Shown here: positions 32,206-41,502 of the stretch, piece by piece
Layout of the letters: each line of letters begins with the position of its first letter
Position numbering within the stretch: the first letter of the stretch is position 1
Origin: an uncultured Pelagibacteraceae bacterium
Lineage (GTDB): Bacteria > Pseudomonadota > Alphaproteobacteria > Pelagibacterales > Pelagibacteraceae
Direction: 5' to 3'
Assembly (NCBI GenBank): GCA_902535155.1
Contig: CACASB010000003.1
Location: 1-55,000 of the forward strand
DNA: 55,000 nucleotides
Translations under genes and position numbers: made by a program
Notes under the pieces: model-generated
Seen by the model: only the letters and a program-made list of their open reading frames with translations
Told to the model about the DNA's origin: nothing
Database searches by the model: none

Positions 32206-33368
32206 GCTATTTGGCACGGAATTATAATAGAAAGAAAATATCATTTAAATATGGAAAGGGTAGTTATCTATATTCTACTGATAAAATTAAATATCTTGAT
32301 TTTGTTCAAGGTATCGCTGTTAATTCATTAGGACATTCACATCCAAAACTTATCGAAACTATTAAAAAACAGTCAAAAAAACTTTGGCATGTTTCAAACG
32401 CTTTTCAAATTCCTGAAGGTGAACAACTTGCAAAAAAGTTATGTACAAAAACTTTTGCTGATTATGTAATTTTTCAGAACAGTGGTGCAGAAGCAACAGA
32501 AGCGGCTGTAAAAATTGCAAGAAGATATTTTTATTCTATAGGAAAACCAAATAAAAACAGAATTTTGTGTATTAAAAATTCGTTTCATGGGAGAACTTTA
32601 GCCGCAATTTTTGCTAGTGGATCAAAAAAAATGACTGAAGGATTTGGGCCTAAGATAAGTGGATTTGACCATTTTAAATTTGGAAATCATATTTCTTTAA
32701 AGAAAAAGATTAATAAAAATACTGCTGCTATTATGGTAGAGACTATTATGGGTGAAGGAGGAATAAAAGTAATTCCAGACTGGTGTTTAAAAGAATTAAG
32801 AAAATTATGTAATAAAAAAAAAATACTCTTGATTCTCGACGAAGTCCAGTGCGGCGTAGGTAGGTCTGGTGATTTCTTCGCATTTGAAAAATCTAGAGTA
32901 AAACCTGATATAGTTCCTATTGCAAAAGGAATTGGAGGAGGTTTTCCTATAGGAGCAGTTTTAATGAATAAAAAAGTTGCTTCTGGAATGACAGCCGGCT
33001 CTCACGGTTCAACTTTTGGAGGTAATCCATTAGCCATGTCAGTGGGCAATACCGTAATGGATATTGTTTCTCGTAAAAAGTTTTTAAAAAATGTAAAAAA
33101 TGTATCTAAATATTTTTTAGAAAGTCTTAACAATCTTAAGAGAAAATATCCGAACATAATTAAAGAAATAAGAGGTAAAGGTTTGTTAATTGGAATACAA
33201 CTTTATAAGGATCCAACAAATTTTATAAAAAAACTAATGGATTATAAATTATTGACAATACGTGCTGCTGAAAATGTTATTCGAATTTTACCACCATTAA
33301 ACGTCAAAAAAAAAGAAATAGATATTGCCTTAAAGATTATCTCAAAATCATGTGAGGATTTAAAATAA
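32202..33368 (+). CDS. argD: Acetylornithine aminotransferase
   Basis: PLP-dependent transaminase that makes N-acetylornithine in arginine synthesis and often succinyldiaminopimelate in lysine synthesis. 388 residues. Motifs: FQNSGAEATEAAVKIAR, SFHGRTLAA, ILDEVQCGVGRSG and the PLP lysine in AKGIGGGFPIGA; GSHGSTFGGNPLA also fits. Fold class III family length is normal. argF starts at the next base after its stop. Confidence 0.95.
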   Translation: MSYLARNYNRKKISFKYGKGSYLYSTDKIKYLDFVQGIAVNSLGHSHPKLIETIKKQSKKLWHVSNAFQIPEGEQLAKKLCTKTFADYVIFQNSGAEATEAAVKIARRYFYSIGKPNKNRILCIKNSFHGRTLAAIFASGSKKMTEGFGPKISGFDHFKFGNHISLKKKINKNTAAIMVETIMGEGGIKVIPDWCLKELRKLCNKKKILLILDEVQCGVGRSGDFFAFEKSRVKPDIVPIAKGIGGGFPIGAVLMNKKVASGMTAGSHGSTFGGNPLAMSVGNTVMDIVSRKKFLKNVKNVSKYFLESLNNLKRKYPNIIKEIRGKGLLIGIQLYKDPTNFIKKLMDYKLLTIRAAENVIRILPPLNVKKKEIDIALKIISKSCEDLK

Positions 33369-34298
33369 ATGAAACATTTTGTAAATTTAATGGATATTCA
33401 ATCCAGAGATCTTAAAAAGATTATTTTAGACGCAAAAAAAAGAAAGAATTCGAGAAAAAGTTTAAGTATTTTAGAGGTAGATAAGAGCTCACCTTTAAAA
33501 GGTAAGTTCTTAATACAAATGTTTGAAAAATCGAGCCTAAGAACTAGATTAAGTTTCTATTTAGCAATAAAACAATTAGGAGGAGGCACCATAACTCTTA
33601 GATCTAACGAACTCCACCTTGGGCAAGGAGGTGAAAGCATAGCTGATACAGCTAAAATCTTATCTACATATGCAGATGGATTTATGTTCAGAACAGATGA
33701 TGATAAAAAAGTAGAAAATTTCAAAAAGCACTTGTCTATACCTATGATAAATGGATTAAGTCCCTCATCACATCCCACTCAAGTATTATCTGATATCTTT
33801 ACTATTGAAGAAATTAAAAAAAAACCGATTTCAAAATTAAATATTTGTTGGATTGGTGACTCAAATAATGTGCTTAACAGTTTAATTGCAGCATCAGTAA
33901 AACTCTCTTTTAAATTAAGTATAGGTTGTCCAAAAAAATTTCAACCAAAAAAAAAAATTTTATTTTGGGTTAAAAAAAATAAAAAAAAAATTTATATTTA
34001 TAGTGATCCTAAAAAGGCTGCTCATAATGCAGATGTTATTTTTTCTGATAAAGTGATATCTTTAAATGATAGTGTAAACGTTAAAATTAAAACAAAAGCA
34101 TTTAAAAATTTTAAAGTTGACAAAAAATTATTCAGTTTTGCGAACAAGGATTGTATTTTTCTACACTGTTTACCGAGAGGAGATGAAGTTTCAGATGAAA
34201 TTTTCTTAGGTAAACAATCTCATGTCTGGCAACAAGCATCTAATAGAGTACACGTTCAAAAAAGCATTTTATTATATTGTTTTGGAAAATTAAGGTAA
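33369..34298 (+). CDS. argF: Ornithine carbamoyltransferase
   Basis: Transfers carbamoyl phosphate to ornithine to give citrulline. 309 residues. The carbamoyl-phosphate loop reads SSLRTRLSF where S-T-R-T-R is standard, a Thr-to-Leu change; the remaining motifs are intact: HPTQVLSD, IGDSNNVLNSL and HCLPRGDEVSDEIF. Directly coupled to argD. The last 9 nt overlap the convergent cytochrome c gene. An argF regulatory operator was not seen. Confidence 0.95.
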   Translation: MKHFVNLMDIQSRDLKKIILDAKKRKNSRKSLSILEVDKSSPLKGKFLIQMFEKSSLRTRLSFYLAIKQLGGGTITLRSNELHLGQGGESIADTAKILSTYADGFMFRTDDDKKVENFKKHLSIPMINGLSPSSHPTQVLSDIFTIEEIKKKPISKLNICWIGDSNNVLNSLIAASVKLSFKLSIGCPKKFQPKKKILFWVKKNKKKIYIYSDPKKAAHNADVIFSDKVISLNDSVNVKIKTKAFKNFKVDKKLFSFANKDCIFLHCLPRGDEVSDEIFLGKQSHVWQQASNRVHVQKSILLYCFGKLR

Positions 34299-34835
34299 AG
34301 GCTTCGGACTATCTGAGTATTTATTTAAATATAAAATAACTGATGCTCTATCTTTTTCTTTCCTCAATCCAGCGTATGCCATTTTAGTACCTTTGATCCA
34401 TTTTTGTGGTTTTATTAAAAAACCATTTAATTCCTCAAAAGACCATTTTTTTTTGTAGGTTACTAACGCTTTTGAATATTTGTAATCTTCAACCGCTGCA
34501 ACATTTCTTCCAACTACGTTGTATAATGCGGGTCCAATCTTATTACCTCCACCAGCCTCAATTGAATGACAAGCTGAGCATTTTTTAAAAACCTTCTCAC
34601 CATGGGTTATATCACCTAATGCCATTAGTGCTGAAATATCTATTTTTTCTTCAACGTCCAAAGTTTTATTATCATTTATTTCCTTAGTTAAATTATCTGG
34701 AAGTTCAACTTTGTAAGCTGAGCTCTCTAATTTATCAGTTTTAAATATGATATTTGATATCTTACCAATACCTATGATCAAAAGTGCTACAAGAAGTATT
34801 GAAGCTATTATTTTATTTAACTCAAAAGAATCCAT
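34290..34835 (-). CDS. Membrane-anchored cytochrome c
   Basis: 181-residue class I cytochrome c with an uncleaved N-terminal helix (residues 8-31), so anchored in the inner membrane with the heme domain in the periplasm. Heme attachment CSACH; axial Met probably in KGTKMAYAG; family motif GPALYNVVGR and DYKYSKAL. It resembles CycM-type cytochromes c that carry electrons between complex III and terminal oxidases. Divergent from kdsB; convergent with argF. Confidence 0.93.
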   Translation of the reverse strand: MDSFELNKIIASILLVALLIIGIGKISNIIFKTDKLESSAYKVELPDNLTKEINDNKTLDVEEKIDISALMALGDITHGEKVFKKCSACHSIEAGGGNKIGPALYNVVGRNVAAVEDYKYSKALVTYKKKWSFEELNGFLIKPQKWIKGTKMAYAGLRKEKDRASVILYLNKYSDSPKPLP

Positions 34836-34897
34836 TATTCTATGTATTATGAACCTATAACATGTTAATTGAAAAAAAAGCTAATTAAAAAAAACTT

Positions 34898-34914
34898 TGC
34901 GTCTCATAGACGCA
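34898..34914 (+). promoter_or_regulatory. 7-bp perfect hairpin upstream of kdsB
   Basis: TGCGTCT-CAT-AGACGCA forms a perfect 7-bp stem with a 3-nt loop, 14 bases before the kdsB start. It is the most GC-rich spot of this intergenic region. It could be an operator for the divergent cytochrome c and kdsB genes or an RNA hairpin affecting kdsB translation. Confidence 0.35.
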
Positions 34915-34928
34915 CAAATTGTGAAATT

Positions 34929-35669
34929 ATGTCAAAAACCATCATATTAATACCGTCAAGATTGTCTGCTACACGTTTACCAAATAAACCTTTGCTTAAA
35001 ATAAATAATTTATCGATAATTCAGCATGTTTACAAAAAAGCGAAAGAGTCACGCGTAGGTAAAGTTTATGTAGCAACCGGGGACAAAAAAATTGCTGAAG
35101 ACATCTCAAAAATAAAAGGAAAATATATTTTAACTAAAAAAAAACATAAAACAGGGACCGATAGAATTTATGAGGCATTTAAAAAGATTAAAAATAAATC
35201 TAATTGTGAGTACATAATTAATTTACAGGGAGATGAACCATTTATTAATCCAAAAGATATAATTAAATTGAATAATAATATTACAAGAAAAAAATCTAGT
35301 ATAGGCACAATCGCAACAAAAGTAACAAAAAGTGAATTGTTGGACAGAAGTATAGTTAAAGTAATTACAGACAAAAATATCGTTAAAAATAAATTATCCA
35401 GAGCTAAAAAATTTTTAAGAAAGTACGATAATTCAATTAAAAAAAATGTTTTTGGTCATATTGGAATATATCAATATAAGATTTCAACTTTAAAAAAATT
35501 TGTAAATTTAAGACAATCAAAAAATGAAATAAAGCATCGTCTCGAGCAGCTTAGGGCAATAGATAATGATATCGATATTGACGTTATTTACACGAAAAAT
35601 AAGTCTATAGGTATTGACACAGTTAAGGATTATGTAGAAATAAAAAAGATTATGGAATATAAAATCTAA
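34929..35669 (+). CDS. kdsB: CMP-Kdo synthetase
   Basis: Activates Kdo with CTP before its transfer to lipid A. 246 residues from ATG 34929; an in-frame TTG at 34869 would add 20 unusual residues and is rejected. Motifs: IPSRLSATRLPNKPL at the N-terminus, KTGTDRI, LQGDEPFI and the C-terminal GIDTVKDY. Works with kdsD (28 kb) in this window, so the cell appears to make Kdo-containing LPS. pheA follows after 5 bp. Confidence 0.95.
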   Translation: MSKTIILIPSRLSATRLPNKPLLKINNLSIIQHVYKKAKESRVGKVYVATGDKKIAEDISKIKGKYILTKKKHKTGTDRIYEAFKKIKNKSNCEYIINLQGDEPFINPKDIIKLNNNITRKKSSIGTIATKVTKSELLDRSIVKVITDKNIVKNKLSRAKKFLRKYDNSIKKNVFGHIGIYQYKISTLKKFVNLRQSKNEIKHRLEQLRAIDNDIDIDVIYTKNKSIGIDTVKDYVEIKKIMEYKI

Positions 35670-35674
35670 AAACT

Positions 35675-36508
35675 ATGAAAATTGTTTATCAAGGATCACC
35701 TGGTGCTTACTCTCATTTGGCCGCACAAAAAATTTATCCTAAAAGTGTTTTTATACCGTGTAATACTTTTGAGGATTGTTTCAAAAATTGTTATGAAAAT
35801 GAGGAGTACAAGACAATTATACCTGTTGAAAACTCAATAGCAGGCAGAGTTGCTGATATTCAATATTTGATAAATAAATATAAATTACAAATATATTCTG
35901 AACATTTTCAAGAAATAAAGCATAATTTAATGATATTAAAAGGTAATGAGATAAAAAACATCAAATCAGTTAGATCTCACTCTCAGGCAATATCACAATG
36001 TCAAAAATTAATTAACACACATAAGTTTGAACCTATAATCGCAGCTGATACAGCCGGTAGCGCAAAGTATATAAGTGAAAAAAAATTAAAAAATGAGGCA
36101 GCTATCGCCTCTGATCTAGCTGCAAAAATATATGATTTACAAATTGTTAAGAAAAATATCGAAGATGATCATAGCAATGTAACAAGGTTTCTAATCATGG
36201 GAAAAAAAAAGCTACATCCTGAATTAGGCAATAAAAATTATATTACAAGTTGTATATTTAAAGTAAAAAATAAACCTGCGGCTCTATATAAGTGCTTAGG
36301 AGGTTTTGCGACTAATAACGTAAATTTAAGTAAGCTAGAGAGTTTTTCAGATCAGAATAGTTTTGAACAATATTTATTTATTTGTGATATGTATGGCCAC
36401 ATAGAAGAACCTAAAATTCAAAAATCTTTAGAAGAATTAGGTTTTCATACTGTCAATCTAGATATACTCGGTGTATACGAGGCAAGCGAGTATAGAAATA
36501 TCAAATAA
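35675..36508 (+). CDS. pheA: Prephenate dehydratase
   Basis: Makes phenylpyruvate in phenylalanine synthesis. 277 residues with no chorismate mutase domain, the usual alphaproteobacterial layout. Catalytic TRF in NVTRFLIMG; YQGSPGAYSHLAA at the N-terminus; IPVENSIAGRV; C-terminal ACT domain (about 195-277) with SKLESF, which should bind phenylalanine for feedback control. Five bases separate it from kdsB. The SRP RNA promoter begins just after its stop. Confidence 0.94.
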   Translation: MKIVYQGSPGAYSHLAAQKIYPKSVFIPCNTFEDCFKNCYENEEYKTIIPVENSIAGRVADIQYLINKYKLQIYSEHFQEIKHNLMILKGNEIKNIKSVRSHSQAISQCQKLINTHKFEPIIAADTAGSAKYISEKKLKNEAAIASDLAAKIYDLQIVKKNIEDDHSNVTRFLIMGKKKLHPELGNKNYITSCIFKVKNKPAALYKCLGGFATNNVNLSKLESFSDQNSFEQYLFICDMYGHIEEPKIQKSLEELGFHTVNLDILGVYEASEYRNIK

Positions 36509-36521
36509 TCTAAAACTTTTA

Positions 36522-36551
36522 TTGTAGACTAGAAAATATAACTGTTATAAT
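36522..36551 (+). promoter_or_regulatory. Promoter of the SRP RNA gene
   Basis: -35 TTGTAG (36522-36527), 18-bp spacer, perfect -10 TATAAT (36546-36551). The distance places the start at the G run beginning 36557, the first base of the SRP RNA stem. Strong match to sigma-70 consensus. Confidence 0.75.
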
Positions 36552-36556
36552 AAAAT

Positions 36557-36642
36557 GGGGCTAATCAGGTGGTGTTACCATGAACTCCCCTAGGCTTGAA
36601 AAAGAGCAAGGGTAATGAGTATTTTCCAGGTTGGTTAGTCCC
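36557..36642 (+). ncRNA. ffs: SRP RNA (4.5S, bacterial small type)
   Basis: About 86-nt hairpin RNA, scaffold of the signal recognition particle with Ffh. Closing stem GGGGCTAA pairs with TTAGTCCC. The alphaproteobacterial signature GTGTTACC, TGAACTCCCC and AGCAAGGGTAA is present in order. The apical part aligns with the standard CCAGGCCCGGAAGGGAGCAAGG pattern, with the CCC/GGG stem replaced by CTT/AAG and the loop by GAAA, a compensatory change that keeps pairing. Upstream of dnaX, the usual place in alphaproteobacteria. Its 3' end is only six bases before the dnaX ATG. Confidence 0.9.
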
Positions 36643-36648
36643 TATAAA

Positions 36649-38325
36649 ATGAATAAAAATAATAAAGTATTAGCCATAAAATATCGGCCTCAAGTTTTTG
36701 ATGAGTTGGTTGGCCAAAGCATAATTGTTCAAGCAATAACAAAATCAATTTCATTAAATAAAATCCCAAATGCCTTTCTATTTACTGGTATAAGAGGTGT
36801 TGGGAAAACTACAATCGCTAGAATTTTAGCAAAGTCCCTAAATTGCGTAGATCCTAATAAAAATGATTGTCTAAAAAATGAATGTAACAACTGCAAACAA
36901 ATAGCTGAGTCCAGGCACATTGATGTTCTAGAAATGGATGCTGCTAGCAAAACAGGTGTGGACGACGTGAGAGATCTAATTGAATTTTCAAGATATGGAC
37001 CAACATCATCCAAATATAAGATATTTATAATTGACGAGGTTCACATGCTCAGCAAGCAAGCATTTAATGCCTTACTAAAAACTCTAGAAGAACCACCCAA
37101 ATATTTAAAATTTATTTTTGCAACCACTGAAGTTAACAAAATACCAATAACTGTGCTCTCAAGATGTCAAAGATTTGATTTAATGAGAATAAGTTTCGAT
37201 GAACTCCTTAATTTTTTAAAAAAGGTAACCGCATTAGAAAAAAAAAATTTAGATGAAAAAATACTTAAACTTATTGTAAAAATGTCGGAAGGTTCTGTCA
37301 GAGACTCTTTGTCTTTACTCGACAGAATATTATTAAATGAAAAAGAAGATGGTAGCAAGATAGATTTAAAATTTGCCCAGGAAATCTTTGGTTATTTTGA
37401 TAAAAATTACATAATAGATCTTATTTTTGAATTGTTAAAAGCTAATGAGGAAAAAGTTTTAGAATTGTACAGGAAAATATATAATCAAGGAATAGAACCA
37501 AAAATATTTATCAACAGTTTTCTTGAAATAATTTACATTTTAAAAAATCACAAAAATTTAAGTGACTTAAATTCAGCATCAGATTTTACAGATGCTGACT
37601 TTAAAAGAATAAAAGATTTATCAAATAAAGTCGATAATAAAACAATCATATTATTTTGGGAGTTTTGTATAAATATGTTAAAAGAAATTAATTTAGTAAA
37701 AAACCAACATTTGGCTGTTGAAATGTTTTTAATTAGATTGATGTACTTAAAAGAAGAGTCGTTAAGTGAGATAAAAAAAATAGACCACATTAATTATTCC
37801 AAGAATGAAGAAAATAATGAAATAGAGTCAGAAGATCATAAAAAAAAAATAAAAAATGAAAATAATAATCAAACTGTAAATCAAATTAAATTTTCTTCAC
37901 AGGAGCAGCAAAAAGTTTCTTTAGATGAAAAAAAATTAACTAATAAAATAAAAATTGATTCTTTCTCCGACTTAATATCGATCTGCATGTTAAATAAAGA
38001 GATTGAATTGAAATACGAATTAGAACATAATGTTAATTTAATTAGTTTTAAGCATAACAATATAGAAATTTCTTTTAATGAAAACCTCAATAAAAATTTT
38101 ATTAAAAACTTAACTTCTAAATTATTAGATTGGACTGGAGAACGATGGATAATATTATTATCAAAAAAAACTGGATTTAAAACAATAAAGGAATTGAAAA
38201 ATCAAAATAAAAATGATGATTTGGCGAGCCTAAAAGACTCTAATTCATATAAAAAAGCTATTAAATTGTTTCCAGATTTGGAGATTACTAAAATTAAAGA
38301 TTTAGAGGAGGAAAGCAATGAATGA
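36649..38325 (+). CDS. dnaX: DNA polymerase III subunit tau/gamma
   Basis: Clamp loader ATPase of the replisome. 558 residues from ATG 36649; the upstream TTG at 36631 lies inside the SRP RNA and is rejected. Motifs: Walker A GIRGVGKTT, zinc-binding cysteines in NDCLKNECNNCKQ, Walker B IIDEVHMLS, sensor 1 FATTEVNKIP and SRC box. The C-terminal third is low-complexity, Lys/Asn/Glu-rich, then a tau-like end. No obvious frameshift site to make gamma was checked in full. ybaB overlaps its end by 8 nt. Confidence 0.95.
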   Translation: MNKNNKVLAIKYRPQVFDELVGQSIIVQAITKSISLNKIPNAFLFTGIRGVGKTTIARILAKSLNCVDPNKNDCLKNECNNCKQIAESRHIDVLEMDAASKTGVDDVRDLIEFSRYGPTSSKYKIFIIDEVHMLSKQAFNALLKTLEEPPKYLKFIFATTEVNKIPITVLSRCQRFDLMRISFDELLNFLKKVTALEKKNLDEKILKLIVKMSEGSVRDSLSLLDRILLNEKEDGSKIDLKFAQEIFGYFDKNYIIDLIFELLKANEEKVLELYRKIYNQGIEPKIFINSFLEIIYILKNHKNLSDLNSASDFTDADFKRIKDLSNKVDNKTIILFWEFCINMLKEINLVKNQHLAVEMFLIRLMYLKEESLSEIKKIDHINYSKNEENNEIESEDHKKKIKNENNNQTVNQIKFSSQEQQKVSLDEKKLTNKIKIDSFSDLISICMLNKEIELKYELEHNVNLISFKHNNIEISFNENLNKNFIKNLTSKLLDWTGERWIILLSKKTGFKTIKELKNQNKNDDLASLKDSNSYKKAIKLFPDLEITKIKDLEEESNE

Positions 38326-38635
38326 CTTCAGTAAAATTTTAGAAAAAGCTAAAGAAATAGAGACTAAAGTTAAAGAAAGCCAAAAAAAAATAAAAAATAT
38401 TAAAGCCGAAGGTACTTCTGGTGGTGGTGGTGTAAAAGTAACATTAAATGGAGACGGAGAAATTGAGAATTTATTTATTTCAGATGATCTTTTTAAAGAA
38501 AATAAATCTTTAGTAGAGGATTTAATAATTGCAGCTCACACTAATGCTAAAAATAATCTTAAATCGAAAACATCAGATGAACTTTCCAAAGTAACAGGTG
38601 GTTTTGGAATACCTGGCTTTAAGTGGCCACTATAA
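38318..38635 (+). CDS. YbaB/EbfC nucleoid-associated protein
   Basis: 105-residue DNA-binding protein forming a tweezer-like dimer. Markers: N-terminal coiled helix (residues 4-30), then GTSGGGGVKVTLNGDGEI, VEDLIIAAHTNA and the C-terminal TGGFGIPGFKWP. Lies between dnaX and recR, the near-universal bacterial order. A role in nucleoid structure or recombination with RecR is inferred from that linkage. Confidence 0.95.
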   Translation: MNDFSKILEKAKEIETKVKESQKKIKNIKAEGTSGGGGVKVTLNGDGEIENLFISDDLFKENKSLVEDLIIAAHTNAKNNLKSKTSDELSKVTGGFGIPGFKWPL

Positions 38636-38638
38636 GAT

Positions 38639-39244
38639 ATGATGGAAATCAAAGAAATTGAAGAACTAATTAAAGCAGTATCTAAATTTCCTGGACTAGG
38701 ACCAAAGTCTGCAAGAAGAATTATTTTAAAATTAATAAATAACAAGGATGAGATAATGAAGCCTACAATCAATGCATTAGTAAATGTGTATAAAAACATT
38801 TCTAGGTGTAATTATTGTGGAGTATTAAAATCTTCAAAAGATGAATGTAATGGATTTAGTAATTGCAGTTATTTACAAAAGAAATTTTCAAAAATTTGCG
38901 TTGTTGAAAACATTGCAGACCAGTGGAGTATTGAAAGTACAAATATTTATAATGGTTATTTTCATATTCTTGGTGGAACAATTTCAGGAAAAATAGATAA
39001 AAGTCAAAAACTTATCATAGACTCACTTGTAGAAAGAGTAAAAAAGCAAAACATAGACGAAGTTATTGTAGCAACTAGTGCAACAGTTGAAGGACAAACC
39101 ACAGCATACTATATTGAGGAGACCCTTAAAGATATAAATGTAAAAATTTCTAAATTAGCTCAAGGGCTTCCAGTAGGTGGACAGATTGAAAGTTTGGATG
39201 ATGGCACATTATTTTCAGCCTTTAAAAATAGGACTCAGATCTAA
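38639..39244 (+). CDS. recR: Recombination protein RecR
   Basis: Works with RecO and RecF to load RecA at gaps. 201 residues: helix-hairpin-helix FPGLGPKSARR, zinc region from CNYC, Toprim domain with VVENIADQWSIE and GYFHILGGTISG, and a Walker B-like C-terminus. The zinc region is C-x2-C then C-x4-C, with two extra residues in the second pair relative to the usual C-x2-C. Two consecutive Met codons begin the frame; either can be the start. It overlaps convergent glcB by 4 nt. Confidence 0.95.
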   Translation: MMEIKEIEELIKAVSKFPGLGPKSARRIILKLINNKDEIMKPTINALVNVYKNISRCNYCGVLKSSKDECNGFSNCSYLQKKFSKICVVENIADQWSIESTNIYNGYFHILGGTISGKIDKSQKLIIDSLVERVKKQNIDEVIVATSATVEGQTTAYYIEETLKDINVKISKLAQGLPVGGQIESLDDGTLFSAFKNRTQI

Positions 39245-41397
39245 TTTTTTTTTAAATACCGGTTTGCATGCAATAATGGTTCTGTATAACCAGATGGTTG
39301 ATCTTTTCCTTTGAAAATTAAATCACAAGCTGTTTTAAAAGCAATAGATTTATCAAAATTATTTGACATTTTTTCATATTTTGGGTCGTTCTTATTTTGA
39401 TCATCAACTATTTTTGCCATTTTTTTTAAAGTCTCTAAAACTTGAAAAGTGGTACAAATATTGTGATGAAGCCAATTAGAAATATGTTGCGATGATATTC
39501 TTAAAGTTGCCCTATCCTCCATTAATCCAATATTGTTAATGTCTGGAACTTTTGAGCAACCTATACCGCTATCTATCCATCTTACAACATAACCTAAAAT
39601 TCCTTGGCAATTATTTTCTAACTCATTTCTTATGTCATCTATATTCCACTTTGGCTTAGATATAATTGGAATAGATAATAATTTATCTAAATCAAATTTT
39701 ATTTTTTTTTGAATTTTCTGATGGATATCAAAAACATTTACTTTATGGTAATGCATCGCATGAAGAGTCGCAGCGGTAGGTGAGGGTGTCCATGCACAAT
39801 TCGCTCCAGATTTTGGATGGGAAATTTTTTGACTCAACATATCTTGCATTTTATCTGGGGCAGCCCACATTCCTTTTCCAATTTGGGCTTTTCCTGAAAA
39901 ACCGCATTCCAATCCAATTTTTACGTTATTATTTTCATATGCATTAATCCAATCTGAATTTTTCATGTCACCTTTTTTCATCATTGGACCCGCCTCCATC
40001 GATGTATGCATTTCATCTCCAGTTCTATCCAAAAATCCTGTATTAATAAAAACTACTCTTTTTCTAACTTTTTTAATACATTGTTTTAGATTAGAGCTAG
40101 TTCGCCTTTCTTCATCCATAATACCAATTTTTATAGTATCTTTTTTCAAATTTAAAACTTCCTCAACTTTTGTAAAAATCTCATCAGCAAAAGCCACTTC
40201 ATCTGGACCATGCATTTTTGGTTTAACAATATAAATTGAACCTGTTCTAGAATTATTTTTTCTATCTAAATCGTGAAGACAAGCTGCTGAAGTTATAAAA
40301 GCATCCAAAATTCCTTCTGGTATTTCTGATTTATCAGAAAAAAGAATAGCTGGAGTTTTCATTAGATGTCCAACATTTCTATTTAACATTAAAGCTCTAC
40401 CATGTAATTTAAGATTTTTTCCATTATAGGAAATATAATTTCTATCTGAATTCAAAATTCTTTCATATTTTTTTCCGAATTTCTCAAATTTTACTTTTAG
40501 ATCTCCTTTCATTAATCCTAACCAGTTTCTATATCCTAAAACTTTATCTTCAGCATCAACAGCAGCTACACTATCTTCATGATCAATAATTGTTGAAACT
40601 GCAGACTCTATTACTAAGTCGCTAAGACCTATAGGATCATTGTTAGCACTGAAAGCGTAAGGATTTATAATTAATTCAACGTGTAGATTATTATTCACTA
40701 AAAGAACACCTTTTAATTTTTTTTTGTCCGATCTGTATCCTTTATATTGTTTAGTATTCTTAAGTTTAATATTCTTATTATCTATTTTTAATACAAGTTT
40801 ATGGGCAACTATTTTAAGACTATTAAGTTTTTTCCAAGATCCACTTGTTAATGGAAATACCTCATCAAGAAAATCTCTACAATATCGAATTACTTTTCCA
40901 CCTCTTATTGGATTATACCTATTATCTAATTTTTCTGAACCAATAGCATCAGTACCATAAAGGGCATCATATAAACTTCCCCATCTTGCATTTGCTGCAT
41001 TTAAAGCATATCTAGCATTGGATATAGGCACGACTAATTGTGGCCCAGGTATTTTTGATATTTCTTCATCAACATTTTTAGTTTGAATTTTGAAATTCGT
41101 AGCTTTTTTTCTTAAATATCCAATATCGTAAAGAAATTTTTTATATTTTTTTGTATTAAATTTTTTTTCTTTATTTTTTAAATGCCATTCATCTATTGAA
41201 TTTTGCAAGTCTTTTCTTACTAGTAGTAACTTATCATTTTTCTCTCTTAAATGATAAAGAGATTTATCTAAACCAGACCAAAACTGTTTTGATTGAATTT
41301 TAGTTTTTTTTAAAAGTTCTTTATTAACAAAATTATACAAAATTTTATTAACATATAATTTACCAACTGTTTGATATTCGGTTTTAAATTTATTCAT
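39241..41397 (-). CDS. glcB: Malate synthase G
   Basis: Condenses glyoxylate with acetyl-CoA to malate; needed for growth on glycolate, glyoxylate or C2 units. 718 residues, typical of the monomeric G isoform. Visible: SAVSTIIDHEDSVAAVDAEDK, NRNVGHLM, GSIYIVKPKMHGPDE, GIMDEERRTS with the catalytic Arg, and FINTGFLDRTGDEMHTSMEAG, trimmed here. In other SAR11 strains glcB is under a glycine riboswitch; the whole upstream gap to accA is 105 bp and shows no such aptamer. It is divergent from accA. Confidence 0.96.
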   Translation of the reverse strand: MNKFKTEYQTVGKLYVNKILYNFVNKELLKKTKIQSKQFWSGLDKSLYHLREKNDKLLLVRKDLQNSIDEWHLKNKEKKFNTKKYKKFLYDIGYLRKKATNFKIQTKNVDEEISKIPGPQLVVPISNARYALNAANARWGSLYDALYGTDAIGSEKLDNRYNPIRGGKVIRYCRDFLDEVFPLTSGSWKKLNSLKIVAHKLVLKIDNKNIKLKNTKQYKGYRSDKKKLKGVLLVNNNLHVELIINPYAFSANNDPIGLSDLVIESAVSTIIDHEDSVAAVDAEDKVLGYRNWLGLMKGDLKVKFEKFGKKYERILNSDRNYISYNGKNLKLHGRALMLNRNVGHLMKTPAILFSDKSEIPEGILDAFITSAACLHDLDRKNNSRTGSIYIVKPKMHGPDEVAFADEIFTKVEEVLNLKKDTIKIGIMDEERRTSSNLKQCIKKVRKRVVFINTGFLDRTGDEMHTSMEAGPMMKKGDMKNSDWINAYENNNVKIGLECGFSGKAQIGKGMWAAPDKMQDMLSQKISHPKSGANCAWTPSPTAATLHAMHYHKVNVFDIHQKIQKKIKFDLDKLLSIPIISKPKWNIDDIRNELENNCQGILGYVVRWIDSGIGCSKVPDINNIGLMEDRATLRISSQHISNWLHHNICTTFQVLETLKKMAKIVDDQNKNDPKYEKMSNNFDKSIAFKTACDLIFKGKDQPSGYTEPLLHANRYLKKN

Positions 41398-41502
41398 AAT
41401 TTATCATAATTTATTTAATTTTATATTTACAAGGTTTATTTCTGTCAATATTTCCACTATCATTATATTGCCTTTTTTAAAATATAATGAATATTAATAT
41501 AT

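Noticed and set aside
36631-36648. Longer dnaX start at TTG 36631
   Set aside because: Lies within the SRP RNA closing stem; ATG 36649 fits family N-termini.
41398-41502. Glycine riboswitch before glcB
   Set aside because: Looked for because other SAR11 have it; the gap is too short and shows no aptamer-like helices on the minus strand.
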